A stretch of DNA of 64,000 nucleotides from Simplicispira hankyongi (GTDB taxonomy: Bacteria > Pseudomonadota > Gammaproteobacteria > Burkholderiales > Burkholderiaceae_C): positions 1-64,000 of the forward strand of contig NZ_QXJC01000003.1 in the NCBI RefSeq assembly GCF_003570885.1, read 5' to 3'. This document shows, piece by piece, positions 51,016-58,817 of the stretch. Made by a program: the position numbers and the translations under genes. Under the pieces are notes generated by a model that was given only the letters and a program-made list of their open reading frames with translations, was not told where the DNA came from and did not search any database. Every line of letters starts with the position of its first letter. The first letter of the stretch is position 1.

Positions 51016-51708
51016 CTATCGCAGGCGCGCCAACAGATAGCCCCCTACCAACACCACGAGCGCGGCAAGTGCCGCCCACGCCCAGGCCGGTGTGCCCATG
51101 GTTTTGGGCGCCGGCTGCACACGCGCCGCGGGGCGGGCACGTGGCGAGCGGTCGAGCAGCATGGTGGGCGCACCAGCGCGCTCCTGGGCATCCATATCCT
51201 CGGGCACGGCCTCCGGTTCGGCTGGCGCCGCACGCGGGTAACGCCTGCGCAACTGCTCATCAAAGCGGCGAAAAAAATGCTCGATCAAGGCCCGCGCAGC
51301 GCCCTCGACGAGGCGCGGGTCAAGCAGGGCCATGTTCCCATCCAGCACAGCGTCGACGCTGTAGTGCAACTGGCAGCGCGGATGGCCTGGAGCGTAGTCG
51401 GCCAGCGGAATCAGCCGCGCCCGCGCCACCCCCTTGCCCACGCCCGCGACCCCACCATTGCCTTCGAACTGGACTTGGTAGCGATCAGGCTCAAAGCGAT
51501 CCGCCACCTGCACGCTGCCGTTGAAGCGCACCATGCCCGCGCCAATTCTCAGCTCGAGGTCCACTGCATGCTGTCCAGCCTCGCCTATGTCGAACCTCTC
51601 ACAGCCAGGGATGCATACCTTGAGCAATTCGGGGTCATTCAATGCATCCCACAGTTCTTGTTGGCCAGCGGCAAACGCGCGGCGACCTTCCATTTCCATG
51701 ACAGACAC
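51016..51708 (-). CDS. CoxG-family (SRPBCC) protein, copy 2
   Basis: A 230-residue paralogue of the CoxG at 42528, sharing ALNDPEL/MLKxCIPGC, GGVAGxGKG and FFRRFDEQLRRRYPRA in the same order, with a C-terminal anchor (AWAALAALVVLVGGYLLARLR). Start at 51708 (MSVMEMEG) or 51699. It sits outside the main cluster, downstream of the ModE gene and convergent with the regulator. It may be specialised for another subunit or an alternative hydroxylase. Confidence 0.87.
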   Translation of the reverse strand: MSVMEMEGRRAFAAGQQELWDALNDPELLKVCIPGCERFDIGEAGQHAVDLELRIGAGMVRFNGSVQVADRFEPDRYQVQFEGNGGVAGVGKGVARARLIPLADYAPGHPRCQLHYSVDAVLDGNMALLDPRLVEGAARALIEHFFRRFDEQLRRRYPRAAPAEPEAVPEDMDAQERAGAPTMLLDRSPRARPAARVQPAPKTMGTPAWAWAALAALVVLVGGYLLARLR

Positions 51709-51738
51709 TCCCCTAGGTTTGCTCGTGAGGCCCCAATC

Positions 51739-52575
51739 TCAGGCTTGCACCAGGACCACGGCATTTTCTTCCAGCTCAAGCACCACCCGGCTGCCAGCAC
51801 GCAAACCGCTGCCGGGTGCCGCAAATCCCACCATCTGTAGACCCCACGGTGCGCTGCCCCACAGCTCGGCCGCGACTTCATCGCCCAATTGTCCACGCAC
51901 AACGCGCACTGCCTTGGCTTGCAGTGCACAGGCGCCCGACCGCACCACCTCGCCGCCAGTGGCGGCACGCAGAACGCGCACGGCAGTGGCCTTGCACAGC
52001 GCCTGCACCGCCTGACCCGCCGCCAAGCCCAGTAACTCGGCACTCTCGCGGGTGATCCGCGAGGTCAGGCTGGGCCACGCAGCAGCATCCTTGTGCCCCC
52101 CCAGCTCGCTCCTTGAGTCCGCTTGCGCCGTTTGCGGCACCTCCAGGGTCAGATGCACCCGCACAATCGGCCCCAACGCCTCCAGGCGTTGCACCACGCA
52201 TGGCAACTGGTTGCGCATGCTGGTGCGCACCGCCAGCCGGGCGAGCGCCTGGCCGGTGTAGGGCCGCGCCTGCCAGTCTGCAATGACCGCACCGCGTGCC
52301 TGCGCCATCGCATCGGCCGCGGCCAGCAATTCCCGGCCCGCAGAGGTCAAGGAAGCGCCGCCTCCACCCGCCCCACCCACAGCACGCGCCACCAACGGCA
52401 CGCGCGCCAGATTGGTCAGCGTATCCACCGCTTGCCAGGCGGCCTTGTAGCTCACGCCGACAGCGCGGGCAGCTTGCGAAATGGAGCCGCACACGCCGAT
52501 CTCGCGCAGAATGGCAATGCGCTTGTCGGTAAGCTCATGTCCGAGGGCGGCAGGCAGGGCAAGGGGCAAAGTCAT
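51739..52575 (-). CDS. modE: ModE-family molybdate-responsive regulator
   Basis: A 278-residue regulator. Start at 52575 (MTLPLALPAALGHELTDKRI); upstream frame to 52680 is possible but unsupported. The N-terminal winged helix (about 15-80: KRIAILREIGVCGSISQAARAVGVSYKAAWQAVDTL) has the LysR/ModE-type fold. Two molbindin-like domains follow (about 130-205, with ITRESAELLGLAAGQAVQALCKATAVRVL, and about 210-278). ModE senses molybdate and represses uptake or activates Mo-enzyme genes. No modABC is in the window, but the adjacent cox-like Mo enzyme is a sensible target. Confidence 0.9.
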   Translation of the reverse strand: MTLPLALPAALGHELTDKRIAILREIGVCGSISQAARAVGVSYKAAWQAVDTLTNLARVPLVARAVGGAGGGGASLTSAGRELLAAADAMAQARGAVIADWQARPYTGQALARLAVRTSMRNQLPCVVQRLEALGPIVRVHLTLEVPQTAQADSRSELGGHKDAAAWPSLTSRITRESAELLGLAAGQAVQALCKATAVRVLRAATGGEVVRSGACALQAKAVRVVRGQLGDEVAAELWGSAPWGLQMVGFAAPGSGLRAGSRVVLELEENAVVLVQA

Positions 52576-52689
52576 AGGGCGCAATAGTGCCTCAGGAAGC
52601 AACCGGGCAAGGCTTGAGGAGTGTTGTCCCCTCCCCATACGGTGCAGGACGCCACCGCAAACGCGTTTTCCGGACCGCACCGAGGGAAC

Positions 52690-52756
52690 GCAGGACGCTG
52701 CCCAAGGTGCGGATGCGCCCCCAGGCCGAGAAGAATTTGATCAGCGTCGCCCTAAT
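52690..52756. mobile_element. Degenerate MITE-like element end, copy C
   Basis: AAGGTGCGGATGCGC ... TTGATCAGCGTCGCCCTAA resembles the right end of copy A (GAGGTGCGGATGCGC ... TTGTTCAGCATTGCCCTAG, 5589-5635). The left end is not recognisable. It lies just upstream of the envelope-modification operon and its last bases form part of the direct repeat at 52751. Confidence 0.5.
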
Positions 52757-52767
52757 TTTGTCCTAAG
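52751..52767 (+). promoter_or_regulatory. PmrA-box-like direct repeat
   Basis: CCTAAT-N5-CCTAAG is a direct repeat with 11-bp periodicity. The PmrA box is (C/T)TTAA(G/T)-N5-(C/T)TTAA(G/T), so each half differs only by C for T at position 2. It lies 20 bp before the ATG at 52787 (53 bp before 52820) of the first gene of an operon that ends near an OmpR-family regulator. Part of the first half overlaps the end of element copy C, so chance cannot be excluded. Confidence 0.4.
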
Positions 52768-52786
52768 ACTTGGCGTTGACAATTGC

Positions 52787-53365
52787 ATGTTTGCTCTCCA
52801 CCTGACCGAAGCTGTAGCCATGTCTCTCAACTCTGCGCTCTTTTTAGCGATCAATGGATCGGCAACTTCGCCGCATTGGTTGACAGCGCTGGCCCTGTTC
52901 GCAACCAACCATTTGCCGCAACTGATGGCAGGCGGAATTGCCGGCGTTTTTGTGGCGGGAGACCGCCAGGTGAAGTTGCGCGTGCTGCATGTGTTGATCG
53001 CCATGGCGATGGCATGGCTGCTGGCACGGCTGACCCAGCATTTCATTCCTGTCGATCGACCCTTTGTTCTCGGGCTTGGCAAACAGTTGCTGCCGCACGC
53101 AGCTTCCCCTAGCTTTCCCAGCAGCCATGCAAGCGTGGCCTTCGGGTTTGCCACGGCTGTCGCACTGACGGCGGGACGTGCGTATTGGGCGTTGCTGGCT
53201 CTGGCTGCTGCCGTGCTTGTGGCCTGGAGCCGTGTGTACCTTGGGCTGCATTTCCCCTCCGATGTTCTGGCCGGCGCCTTGGTGGGTGCCACCAGCGCCT
53301 GGCTAACATTTCACATCGTCTTCCGGCGTCCAATACGGTCAGCCACCACCATAGGACTTCCATGA
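52787..53365 (+). CDS. PAP2-family undecaprenyl-diphosphatase (BcrC-like)
   Basis: A 192-residue inner-membrane PAP2 phosphatase (ATG 52787; ATG 52820, MSLNSALFLAINGSA, is equally good and matches BcrC starts). About five to six helices. The active-site motifs are IPVDRPF (C1, without the usual first Lys), PSFPSSHAS (C2) and SRVYLGLHFPSDVLAG (C3 with His and Asp). BcrC/YbjG members hydrolyse undecaprenyl diphosphate; related LpxE/LpxT act on lipid A phosphates. Its TGA overlaps the next ATG, tying it to the glycosyltransferase operon, where recycling of the polyprenyl carrier makes sense. Confidence 0.87.
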   Translation: MFALHLTEAVAMSLNSALFLAINGSATSPHWLTALALFATNHLPQLMAGGIAGVFVAGDRQVKLRVLHVLIAMAMAWLLARLTQHFIPVDRPFVLGLGKQLLPHAASPSFPSSHASVAFGFATAVALTAGRAYWALLALAAAVLVAWSRVYLGLHFPSDVLAGALVGATSAWLTFHIVFRRPIRSATTIGLP

Positions 53366-54432
53366 TCGCCAATCCAGGTGCTGCCACAGTGCCGCAGCAT
53401 CACGAAGCCGACGCTTCGCCACGCTGCGACGTACGCCACCATGCCGCCCACACCGAAGCACCCGTCACCATCCAGCCACCACCGCGCGAATCCGGCTCTG
53501 TCTCTTGTGTTGTTCCCTGCCACAACGAAGCGAGGAACCTTGAACAATTGCTGCCCCAGTTGCGCGACACCCTCCAGGCTTGCTCGCACCCGTGGGAAGT
53601 GATTCTGGTGGACGATGGCAGCTCGGACGCCACCAGCCTGGTGCTTGCCAAATGGGCGCAGACACCGGGTTTTCGGGCGCTGCTGCTGTCACGCAACTTC
53701 GGCAAGGAGGCGGCGCTTACCGCCGGATTGGAGGCGGCGCGGGGAGATGCCATCGTGATGATGGATGCCGATCTGCAGCATTCGCCTTCATTTATTCCCA
53801 CCTTCCTGGAGCATTGGCGCCAGGGCCGCGATGTGGTCTACGCGCTGCGCGAAGATCGGCAAGATGAAAGCCTGTTCAAACGCCTGGGCACGCGCGTGTT
53901 CTACAAGCTTGTCAATATGGCGGGGCGCTTCGAGGTGCCAGCCGGCGCAGGGGACTTTCGCCTGATGGACCGCGCCGTGGTAAATGCCCTGCTGTCGCTG
54001 CCAGAGCGCAACCGGTTCATGAAGGGACTGTACGCCTGGGTCGGCTTCGATGCCCTTGCCGTCCCCTACGTGCCAGATGGGCGGCTGCACGGCAAGACCA
54101 CCTTCAACCCCTGGAGCTTGATTCGGCTCTCGGTCGACGGGCTGACCGGCTTTACCACCTGGCCGCTGCGTGCCGTCAGCTTCATGGGCTTCGTGTTGGC
54201 GTGTTTTGCGCTGCTCTATGGCGCCTACCTGACCGCCGTCTATCTGCTGTATGGCCACGTGATCAGCGGCTGGACCACCATCGCCGTGGGACTGATGGGG
54301 TTCTCCGGCATCCAGCTCCTCTCGCTCGGCGTGGTGGGCGAGTATGTGGGACGCATTTTCGAGGAAGTCAAGGCGCGACCTGTCTACATCGTCAAGCGTG
54401 CACTGGGCCAGGGCTTGAGGAAGGCCGATTGA
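53362..54432 (+). CDS. Polyprenyl-phosphate glycosyltransferase (GT2, ArnC/FlmF2/LgmB-like)
   Basis: A 356-residue GT2 enzyme that loads a sugar from a nucleotide donor onto undecaprenyl phosphate. After a 45-residue non-conserved N-terminus come SCVVPCHNEARNLEQLL, VILVDDGSSDAT (about 80-91), MMDADLQHSP (about 133, metal-binding DxD) and QDESLFKRLGTRVFYKL. Two C-terminal helices (RAVSFMGFVLACFALLYGAYL and GLMGFSGIQLLSLGVVGEYVGRIF) anchor it. The family includes ArnC, DPM1 and Francisella FlmF2. With the downstream deacetylase, an N-acetylhexosamine donor is more likely than Ara4-formyl-N. It overlaps both neighbours by 1-4 bp. Confidence 0.88.
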   Translation: MIANPGAATVPQHHEADASPRCDVRHHAAHTEAPVTIQPPPRESGSVSCVVPCHNEARNLEQLLPQLRDTLQACSHPWEVILVDDGSSDATSLVLAKWAQTPGFRALLLSRNFGKEAALTAGLEAARGDAIVMMDADLQHSPSFIPTFLEHWRQGRDVVYALREDRQDESLFKRLGTRVFYKLVNMAGRFEVPAGAGDFRLMDRAVVNALLSLPERNRFMKGLYAWVGFDALAVPYVPDGRLHGKTTFNPWSLIRLSVDGLTGFTTWPLRAVSFMGFVLACFALLYGAYLTAVYLLYGHVISGWTTIAVGLMGFSGIQLLSLGVVGEYVGRIFEEVKARPVYIVKRALGQGLRKAD

Positions 54433-55976
54433 TGCAGGCACTGACAACCAAGAGAACGCCCACCACCACGGCTGTCACCTTGCTCGTGCTGGCTTGGCTG
54501 ACCTGGACTGCATGGGCACGCCCCTTGATGCTGCCGGACGAGGGGCGCTACGTCGGCGTTGCCTGGGAAATGCTGCGCTCGGGCGACTGGCTCACGCCTA
54601 CCCTCAACGGGCTGCCGTACTTCCACAAACCGCCGCTCTTCTACTGGATCACGGCAGCTTCCCTGTGGCTCTTTGGCCACCACGAGTGGGCGGCCAGAGT
54701 GGCTTCCTTGCTGGGCGCTGCACTCGGTACGACCGCCGCGTATGCATTCATTCGCCGGTGGTCGGGCGAGCGTGAGGCCCGCACAGGCCTGGTGGTGTTA
54801 CTGGCGCAGCCTTTGTGGCTTGTCGCTGCGCAGTTTGCCAACCTGGACATGCTGGTGGCGGGCTGCATCAGCGCCACCATCGTGCTGCTGGCGCATGCGA
54901 CCCTGCTGGCCGAGCATGGCAAGCCCTGGCGTGCGGTACTGACTGGCGCATGGGCCATGGCCGCCTTGGGCGTGCTGGCCAAGGGCTTGATTGGCTTTGT
55001 GCTTCCTGCAGGGGTAATCTTTGTCTGGCTCGTTCTGCAAAAACGCTGGCGCAGCCTGTTCGCTCTCTTGTGGTGGCCCGGGATACTGGTTTTTCTGGCG
55101 CTGACAGCCCCCTGGTTCGTGGCCATGCAGGATCGGTTTCCCGATTTTCTGAACTATTTTTTCGTCGTTCAGCACTTCAAGCGCTTCACCGAAAGCGGGT
55201 TCAACAACGTGATGCCGTTCTGGTTTTACCCCGCGGTGCTGTGCGTGTGCTTTCTGCCGTGGCTACCCTGGATGGCGCGCTCCATCAAGCCCAAGGTCGG
55301 CCTGTCAGCCCCACAACAGGCGGTCCGACTGCTGATGCTGGTTTGGCCCGCGATGATTGTTCTGTTCTTCTCGCTGCCCAAATCCAAGTTGCTGGGCTAT
55401 GTACTGCCGGCAGTTCCACCGCTGGCGTTCCTCGCGGCAGATGGCTTTTTGTCGCAGGCTTTCTTGTCACGCGCATCCATCCGCCTATGGCGCATTGGTG
55501 CCGGCATCGGGTGCATGCTGACGCTGGGTATCCTGACCTGGATTGCCGTACATCCAGAGAAATCCACGCGTGCTTTTGCTCAGGTATTGCGCGAAAACCG
55601 CCAAATATCAGAACCTGTCGTCATGCTGGACCAATACTATTTCGACCTGCCGTTCTATGCCCGGTTGAATGCGCCCGTGGCGGTGGTGAGCAATTGGGAC
55701 GACCCCGAACTCCACCGCCGCGACAACGAGCGCAAGGAAATCGCCGACGCCGGCCAGTTCGACAAGGCCGCTGCCGACAAGCGCCTCGTGCTGCCCGCTG
55801 CCTTGCCCGCCCTTTTGTGCCACTCGGCCACCACCTGGGTGCTTGGCCCCTCTTCAGCGCTGACCCGGTACCCCTTCCTCGGCGTTGCCACCGACATTCA
55901 CCACGAAAGCGGAACCACCCTGTGGCGCATCGACACCAAAAACCCTGCCATGCTCAGCGCGCTGGCTTGCGGTTGA
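54432..55976 (+). CDS. ArnT/FlmK/LgmA-like lipid A glycosyltransferase (GT83)
   Basis: A 514-residue integral membrane GT-C enzyme. Start at ATG 54432 in TGATG. It carries the acidic motif LPDEGRYVGVAWEML (about 34-48), the catalytic loop motif of ArnT (DExRYA), and FHKPPLFYWITAASLWLFG. About ten to twelve hydrophobic helices follow, with LPKSKLLGYVLPAVPPLAFLAAD (about 318), typical of ArnT. It transfers an amino sugar from undecaprenyl phosphate to lipid A phosphate on the periplasmic face, lowering negative charge and polymyxin sensitivity. In Francisella (FlmK) and Bordetella (LgmA) the sugar is a hexosamine. Confidence 0.88.
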   Translation: MQALTTKRTPTTTAVTLLVLAWLTWTAWARPLMLPDEGRYVGVAWEMLRSGDWLTPTLNGLPYFHKPPLFYWITAASLWLFGHHEWAARVASLLGAALGTTAAYAFIRRWSGEREARTGLVVLLAQPLWLVAAQFANLDMLVAGCISATIVLLAHATLLAEHGKPWRAVLTGAWAMAALGVLAKGLIGFVLPAGVIFVWLVLQKRWRSLFALLWWPGILVFLALTAPWFVAMQDRFPDFLNYFFVVQHFKRFTESGFNNVMPFWFYPAVLCVCFLPWLPWMARSIKPKVGLSAPQQAVRLLMLVWPAMIVLFFSLPKSKLLGYVLPAVPPLAFLAADGFLSQAFLSRASIRLWRIGAGIGCMLTLGILTWIAVHPEKSTRAFAQVLRENRQISEPVVMLDQYYFDLPFYARLNAPVAVVSNWDDPELHRRDNERKEIADAGQFDKAAADKRLVLPAALPALLCHSATTWVLGPSSALTRYPFLGVATDIHHESGTTLWRIDTKNPAMLSALACG

Positions 55977-56397
55977 AAGCCCAATGGCGGCTCAAAAGGT
56001 AGGTGCCACCCGCCACAGCGACGAGCACCACGGCAAGGACCAGGTCGTAGCGCAGACCGCTCCAGTGCAGCAGCAAGGCATACGCGGCCTCGTTGATGGC
56101 GAAACCGCTTGCCGATACGGCGAAAAACCGCATGGCTGAGCGCCAGAGCGGTACGCCATGGTCACGGAAGGTCCAGCGGTAGTGCCCGGAAAACGAAACG
56201 CCAAAAGCAATCAACCACCCCAACACATTGGCCAGCAAGGGCCGCCAGCCAGCATGCGCCACCAACATCACGACCACACTCCAATGGACAGCAGCAGCAG
56301 CGGTGCCTACCAGCACGAACCAGGCAATGCGCCCCCGCAATCTGGAGGGGGGACTGGTGTGAACAAGGGAACGCGTGCGCATGAAGCTGTCGAGCAT
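55954..56397 (-). CDS. GtrA-family membrane protein
   Basis: A 147-residue four-helix membrane protein (start 56397, MLDSFMRTRSL; 56382 possible). IAWFVLVGTAAAAVHWSVVVMLV, LLANVLGWLIAFGVSFSGHYRWTF and YLLSRHWAFNRK match GtrA, proposed to flip or help flip polyprenyl-linked sugars. It is on the opposite strand to the rest of the locus. It overlaps the end of the ArnT-like gene by 23 bp and the start of the deacetylase by about 39 bp. A hexosamine lipid A system needs a flippase; this is a candidate. Confidence 0.8.
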   Translation of the reverse strand: MLDSFMRTRSLVHTSPPSRLRGRIAWFVLVGTAAAAVHWSVVVMLVAHAGWRPLLANVLGWLIAFGVSFSGHYRWTFRDHGVPLWRSAMRFFAVSASGFAINEAAYALLLHWSGLRYDLVLAVVLVAVAGGTYLLSRHWAFNRKPAR

Positions 56398-57231
56398 AGC
56401 CGCAGCCTGTGCATTGCTGTAGACGATTTTGGTCTGCATGCCGGCGTCTGTGAGGCGGCATTGCTGCTTGCCTGGCAAGGACGCACGCAGGCCATTGGCT
56501 GTATGGTGGGCGCTCCAGCATGGGGACAATGGGCCCCGGAGCTCGAAGAAATTGATCCCCGACAGACCGAGATCGGCCTGCACCTGGACCTCACGCAGCA
56601 CCCGTTGCTGCTGCAGCCGCAGCAGCTTGGGCCGCTCATCCTGCGCAGTTGGCTGCGCACGCTCGACCGCACCAGTATCCGCAGCGAAATCCGCGCCCAA
56701 CTCGATGCGTTTGAACAACAAACCGGCCGCCCACCCGCCTACGTGGACGGACACCAGCATGTTCACCAGTTCCCGGTCGTGCGGGGTGAACTGCTGACCG
56801 AGCTACAACGGCGGTATGCGGGCAACCTGCCATGGCTGAGAAACACGGCACGCGCGCACATCAACACGCCAATGCCTTGGCGGCAGGCATTCAAGCCCTG
56901 GACCATTGAAGCACTGGGGTCAGCCGCACTAACGCGGCAGGCACAGGCGCAAGGCTTCCGCCAGAACGCGCACCTGCTGGGTGTGCACGATTTCAGGGGC
57001 AACGAGGACAGCTACCTCAATTGGACAAGAAGGTGGCTGGGGGCGTGCCACAGCGGCGACCTGCTGATGTGCCACCCCAGCCTGGGTATTCACCCGCATG
57101 ACCCTCTGGCGCCTGCACGCTTGCATGAGTACCAGGTGCTGTCTGGAAGTGCTTTTGGCGAATTGGTACAGGAAGAAGCCATCCGACTCGAACCTCTGGG
57201 TCAGACGTTGGCACAACGGTTCTCGATTTAA
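56359..57231 (+). CDS. ChbG/YdjC-family carbohydrate deacetylase (NaxD/HpnK-like)
   Basis: A 290-residue YdjC-family hydrolase. The GTG at 56359 is chosen because GGAGGGG precedes it by about 8 bp. SLCIAVDDFGLHAGVCEAAL (about 16-35) holds the metal-binding Asp pair, EIGLHLDLT the first His, and VDGHQHVHQFPVV (about 130-142) the His-x-x-His metal site. Francisella NaxD and Bordetella LgmC, in this family, remove the acetyl group from undecaprenyl-phosphate-linked GalNAc or GlcNAc before transfer to lipid A. That role fits the neighbours. HpnK of hopanoid clusters is an alternative family relation. Confidence 0.85.
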   Translation: MNKGTRAHEAVEHSRSLCIAVDDFGLHAGVCEAALLLAWQGRTQAIGCMVGAPAWGQWAPELEEIDPRQTEIGLHLDLTQHPLLLQPQQLGPLILRSWLRTLDRTSIRSEIRAQLDAFEQQTGRPPAYVDGHQHVHQFPVVRGELLTELQRRYAGNLPWLRNTARAHINTPMPWRQAFKPWTIEALGSAALTRQAQAQGFRQNAHLLGVHDFRGNEDSYLNWTRRWLGACHSGDLLMCHPSLGIHPHDPLAPARLHEYQVLSGSAFGELVQEEAIRLEPLGQTLAQRFSI

Positions 57232-57518
57232 GAGCCACGGACCATGGGTGCAACGAAGTGCCTCACTATTGGCCAGACCAATGGCAGCGGACCGGGAAGC
57301 AGCGCACCAGAGAAGCGCACAGGTACGTCGACAGTCCTCGCCCTGGCACCCTCGCATGGGGACAAGACTCTGGCCTCGGACCGTCGCCATACCGCCGCCA
57401 GGGCGCAGGCAGAGGTGGAGCTGCAGAACTGCGCCCAGGATGCCACCCAATTGCCGCCATCACACGCGCCTGGATCGGAAACAATGCTCCCGACACCTTC
57501 TAGCGACCGACCCAACCG
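57232..57518 (+). other. 287-bp spacer with a possible small coupled ORF
   Basis: No recognised gene. A 92-codon frame from ATG 57244 (MGATKCLTIGQTNGSG ...) ends in TGA 57520-57522 that overlaps the next ATG as ATGA. The coupling is suggestive, but the peptide is low-complexity (Ser/Thr/Pro/Gly/Ala) and lacks a clear ribosome site. Other frames are open across the same stretch. It is more likely a leader than a protein gene. Confidence 0.3.
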
Positions 57519-58817
57519 ATGATTGAAAACCGCCCTTCAGTCGCTCCTTCCTCCTGCACCGTTCCGACTGCATTGTTCTATCCCGAGGCGGCTGACGACA
57601 CAGCGCTCATCGGTCTTCCCACGTTGATGGAAATGGCCTTTCGGGGTCTGGACCTGAATCCGCAGCGCCAGCGCTTGCTCGATCGCCTGCGGCGCGACCC
57701 CAATGACGCCAACGCCATGCTGGACCTGTCGTCGGTCATGTTCCTGATGGATCAGGACGATCTGGGGTGCAGCCTGCAACGCGAAGCCCTGTCGATTTCC
57801 CGGCATTACACCTTGCCTGCCCGCGGGACCCCTCGCCTGCGCCTGCTGACCCTGATGACGCCGGGCAGATTGATGGCCAACATTCCGCTCGAATTTCTGC
57901 TGAGCGGCTCCAACGTGACGCTGGAGATGCTGTACCTGGACCCCAATGCCCCAGCCTTGTGGACCGAACTGCCGCCCCATGACGTGGCCTGTGTTGGGGT
58001 CTGCGTGTCACCCGCCACAAAGGGCATGCTGCAAGCCTTGGCAGGCGCGCGCAGCACCCTGCCCCATGCCACGCTCAATGATCCCAACAGGATTCTGGCA
58101 CTGGCGCGCGAAACCGTCTGGCAGACCTTGCGCGACATCCCCGGCTGCACGATGCCGCCATCCAGGGCACTCGATCGCGCTGCGCTGAACGAGCTGACGG
58201 GGCAGCACGTCTCCCTCGATCAAGTGCTGCCGGGAGCTGCCTTTCCCATCATCTGCCGGCCCAACGGCAGCCACGCAGGTCAAGGGCTGGCCAAGCTCAC
58301 AGGCCCTGCCGACCTGGCGGCCTACCTGTCCAGCGAAAGTGCAGACGAGTTTGTCATTTCGCCCTTTGTCGACTACGTCAGCGCGGACGGGCAATACCGC
58401 AAGTACCGCATTGCGTTCATTGGCGGCAAGCCGTTTCCGGTGCACATGGCGGCCTCGGCACGCTGGATGGTGCACTACCTGAACGGCGACATGCTCGATC
58501 GCCCGGACAACCGCGCCGAGGAGTGCCGCTTCTTTGACGAATTCACTGTCAGTTTTGGCCAGCGCCATGCATCAGCACTGGCCGCGATAGACGACCGTCT
58601 GGGCCTGGATTACGTCAGCATCGACTGCGGTGAAACCCAGGACGGTCGCCTGCTGGTGTTCGAGTGCGATACCGGCGGCGTCGCCCACGCCATGGACCCC
58701 CTGCAAGACTTCGGCTACAAGCGGCCCCACATGCTGGCCCTCTTCGCTGCCTTCCAGGACCTTCTGGCCCGCGCCGCGCAGGACCGCAGGCGCCTGAAAC
58801 CCTGGATCTTGCAATGA
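57519..58817 (+). CDS. TPR-like plus ATP-grasp ligase, unknown substrate
   Basis: A 432-residue protein. A helical N-terminus (about 30-95: RGLDLNPQRQRLLDRLRRDPNDANAMLDLSSVM) looks like degenerate TPR repeats. The C-terminal two thirds (about 150-415) resemble the glutathione-synthetase/RimK ATP-grasp fold: PIICRPNGSHAGQGLAKL (phosphate loop), ISPFVDYVSADGQYRKYRIAFIGGKPFP, MAASARWMVHYLNGDM and LDYVSIDCGETQDGRLLVFECDTGG with Mg-binding acidic residues. Such enzymes join a carboxylate (as acyl phosphate) to an amine. Its stop overlaps the next gene (ATGA). No family name is recognised, and the substrate is unknown. Confidence 0.75.
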   Translation: MIENRPSVAPSSCTVPTALFYPEAADDTALIGLPTLMEMAFRGLDLNPQRQRLLDRLRRDPNDANAMLDLSSVMFLMDQDDLGCSLQREALSISRHYTLPARGTPRLRLLTLMTPGRLMANIPLEFLLSGSNVTLEMLYLDPNAPALWTELPPHDVACVGVCVSPATKGMLQALAGARSTLPHATLNDPNRILALARETVWQTLRDIPGCTMPPSRALDRAALNELTGQHVSLDQVLPGAAFPIICRPNGSHAGQGLAKLTGPADLAAYLSSESADEFVISPFVDYVSADGQYRKYRIAFIGGKPFPVHMAASARWMVHYLNGDMLDRPDNRAEECRFFDEFTVSFGQRHASALAAIDDRLGLDYVSIDCGETQDGRLLVFECDTGGVAHAMDPLQDFGYKRPHMLALFAAFQDLLARAAQDRRRLKPWILQ

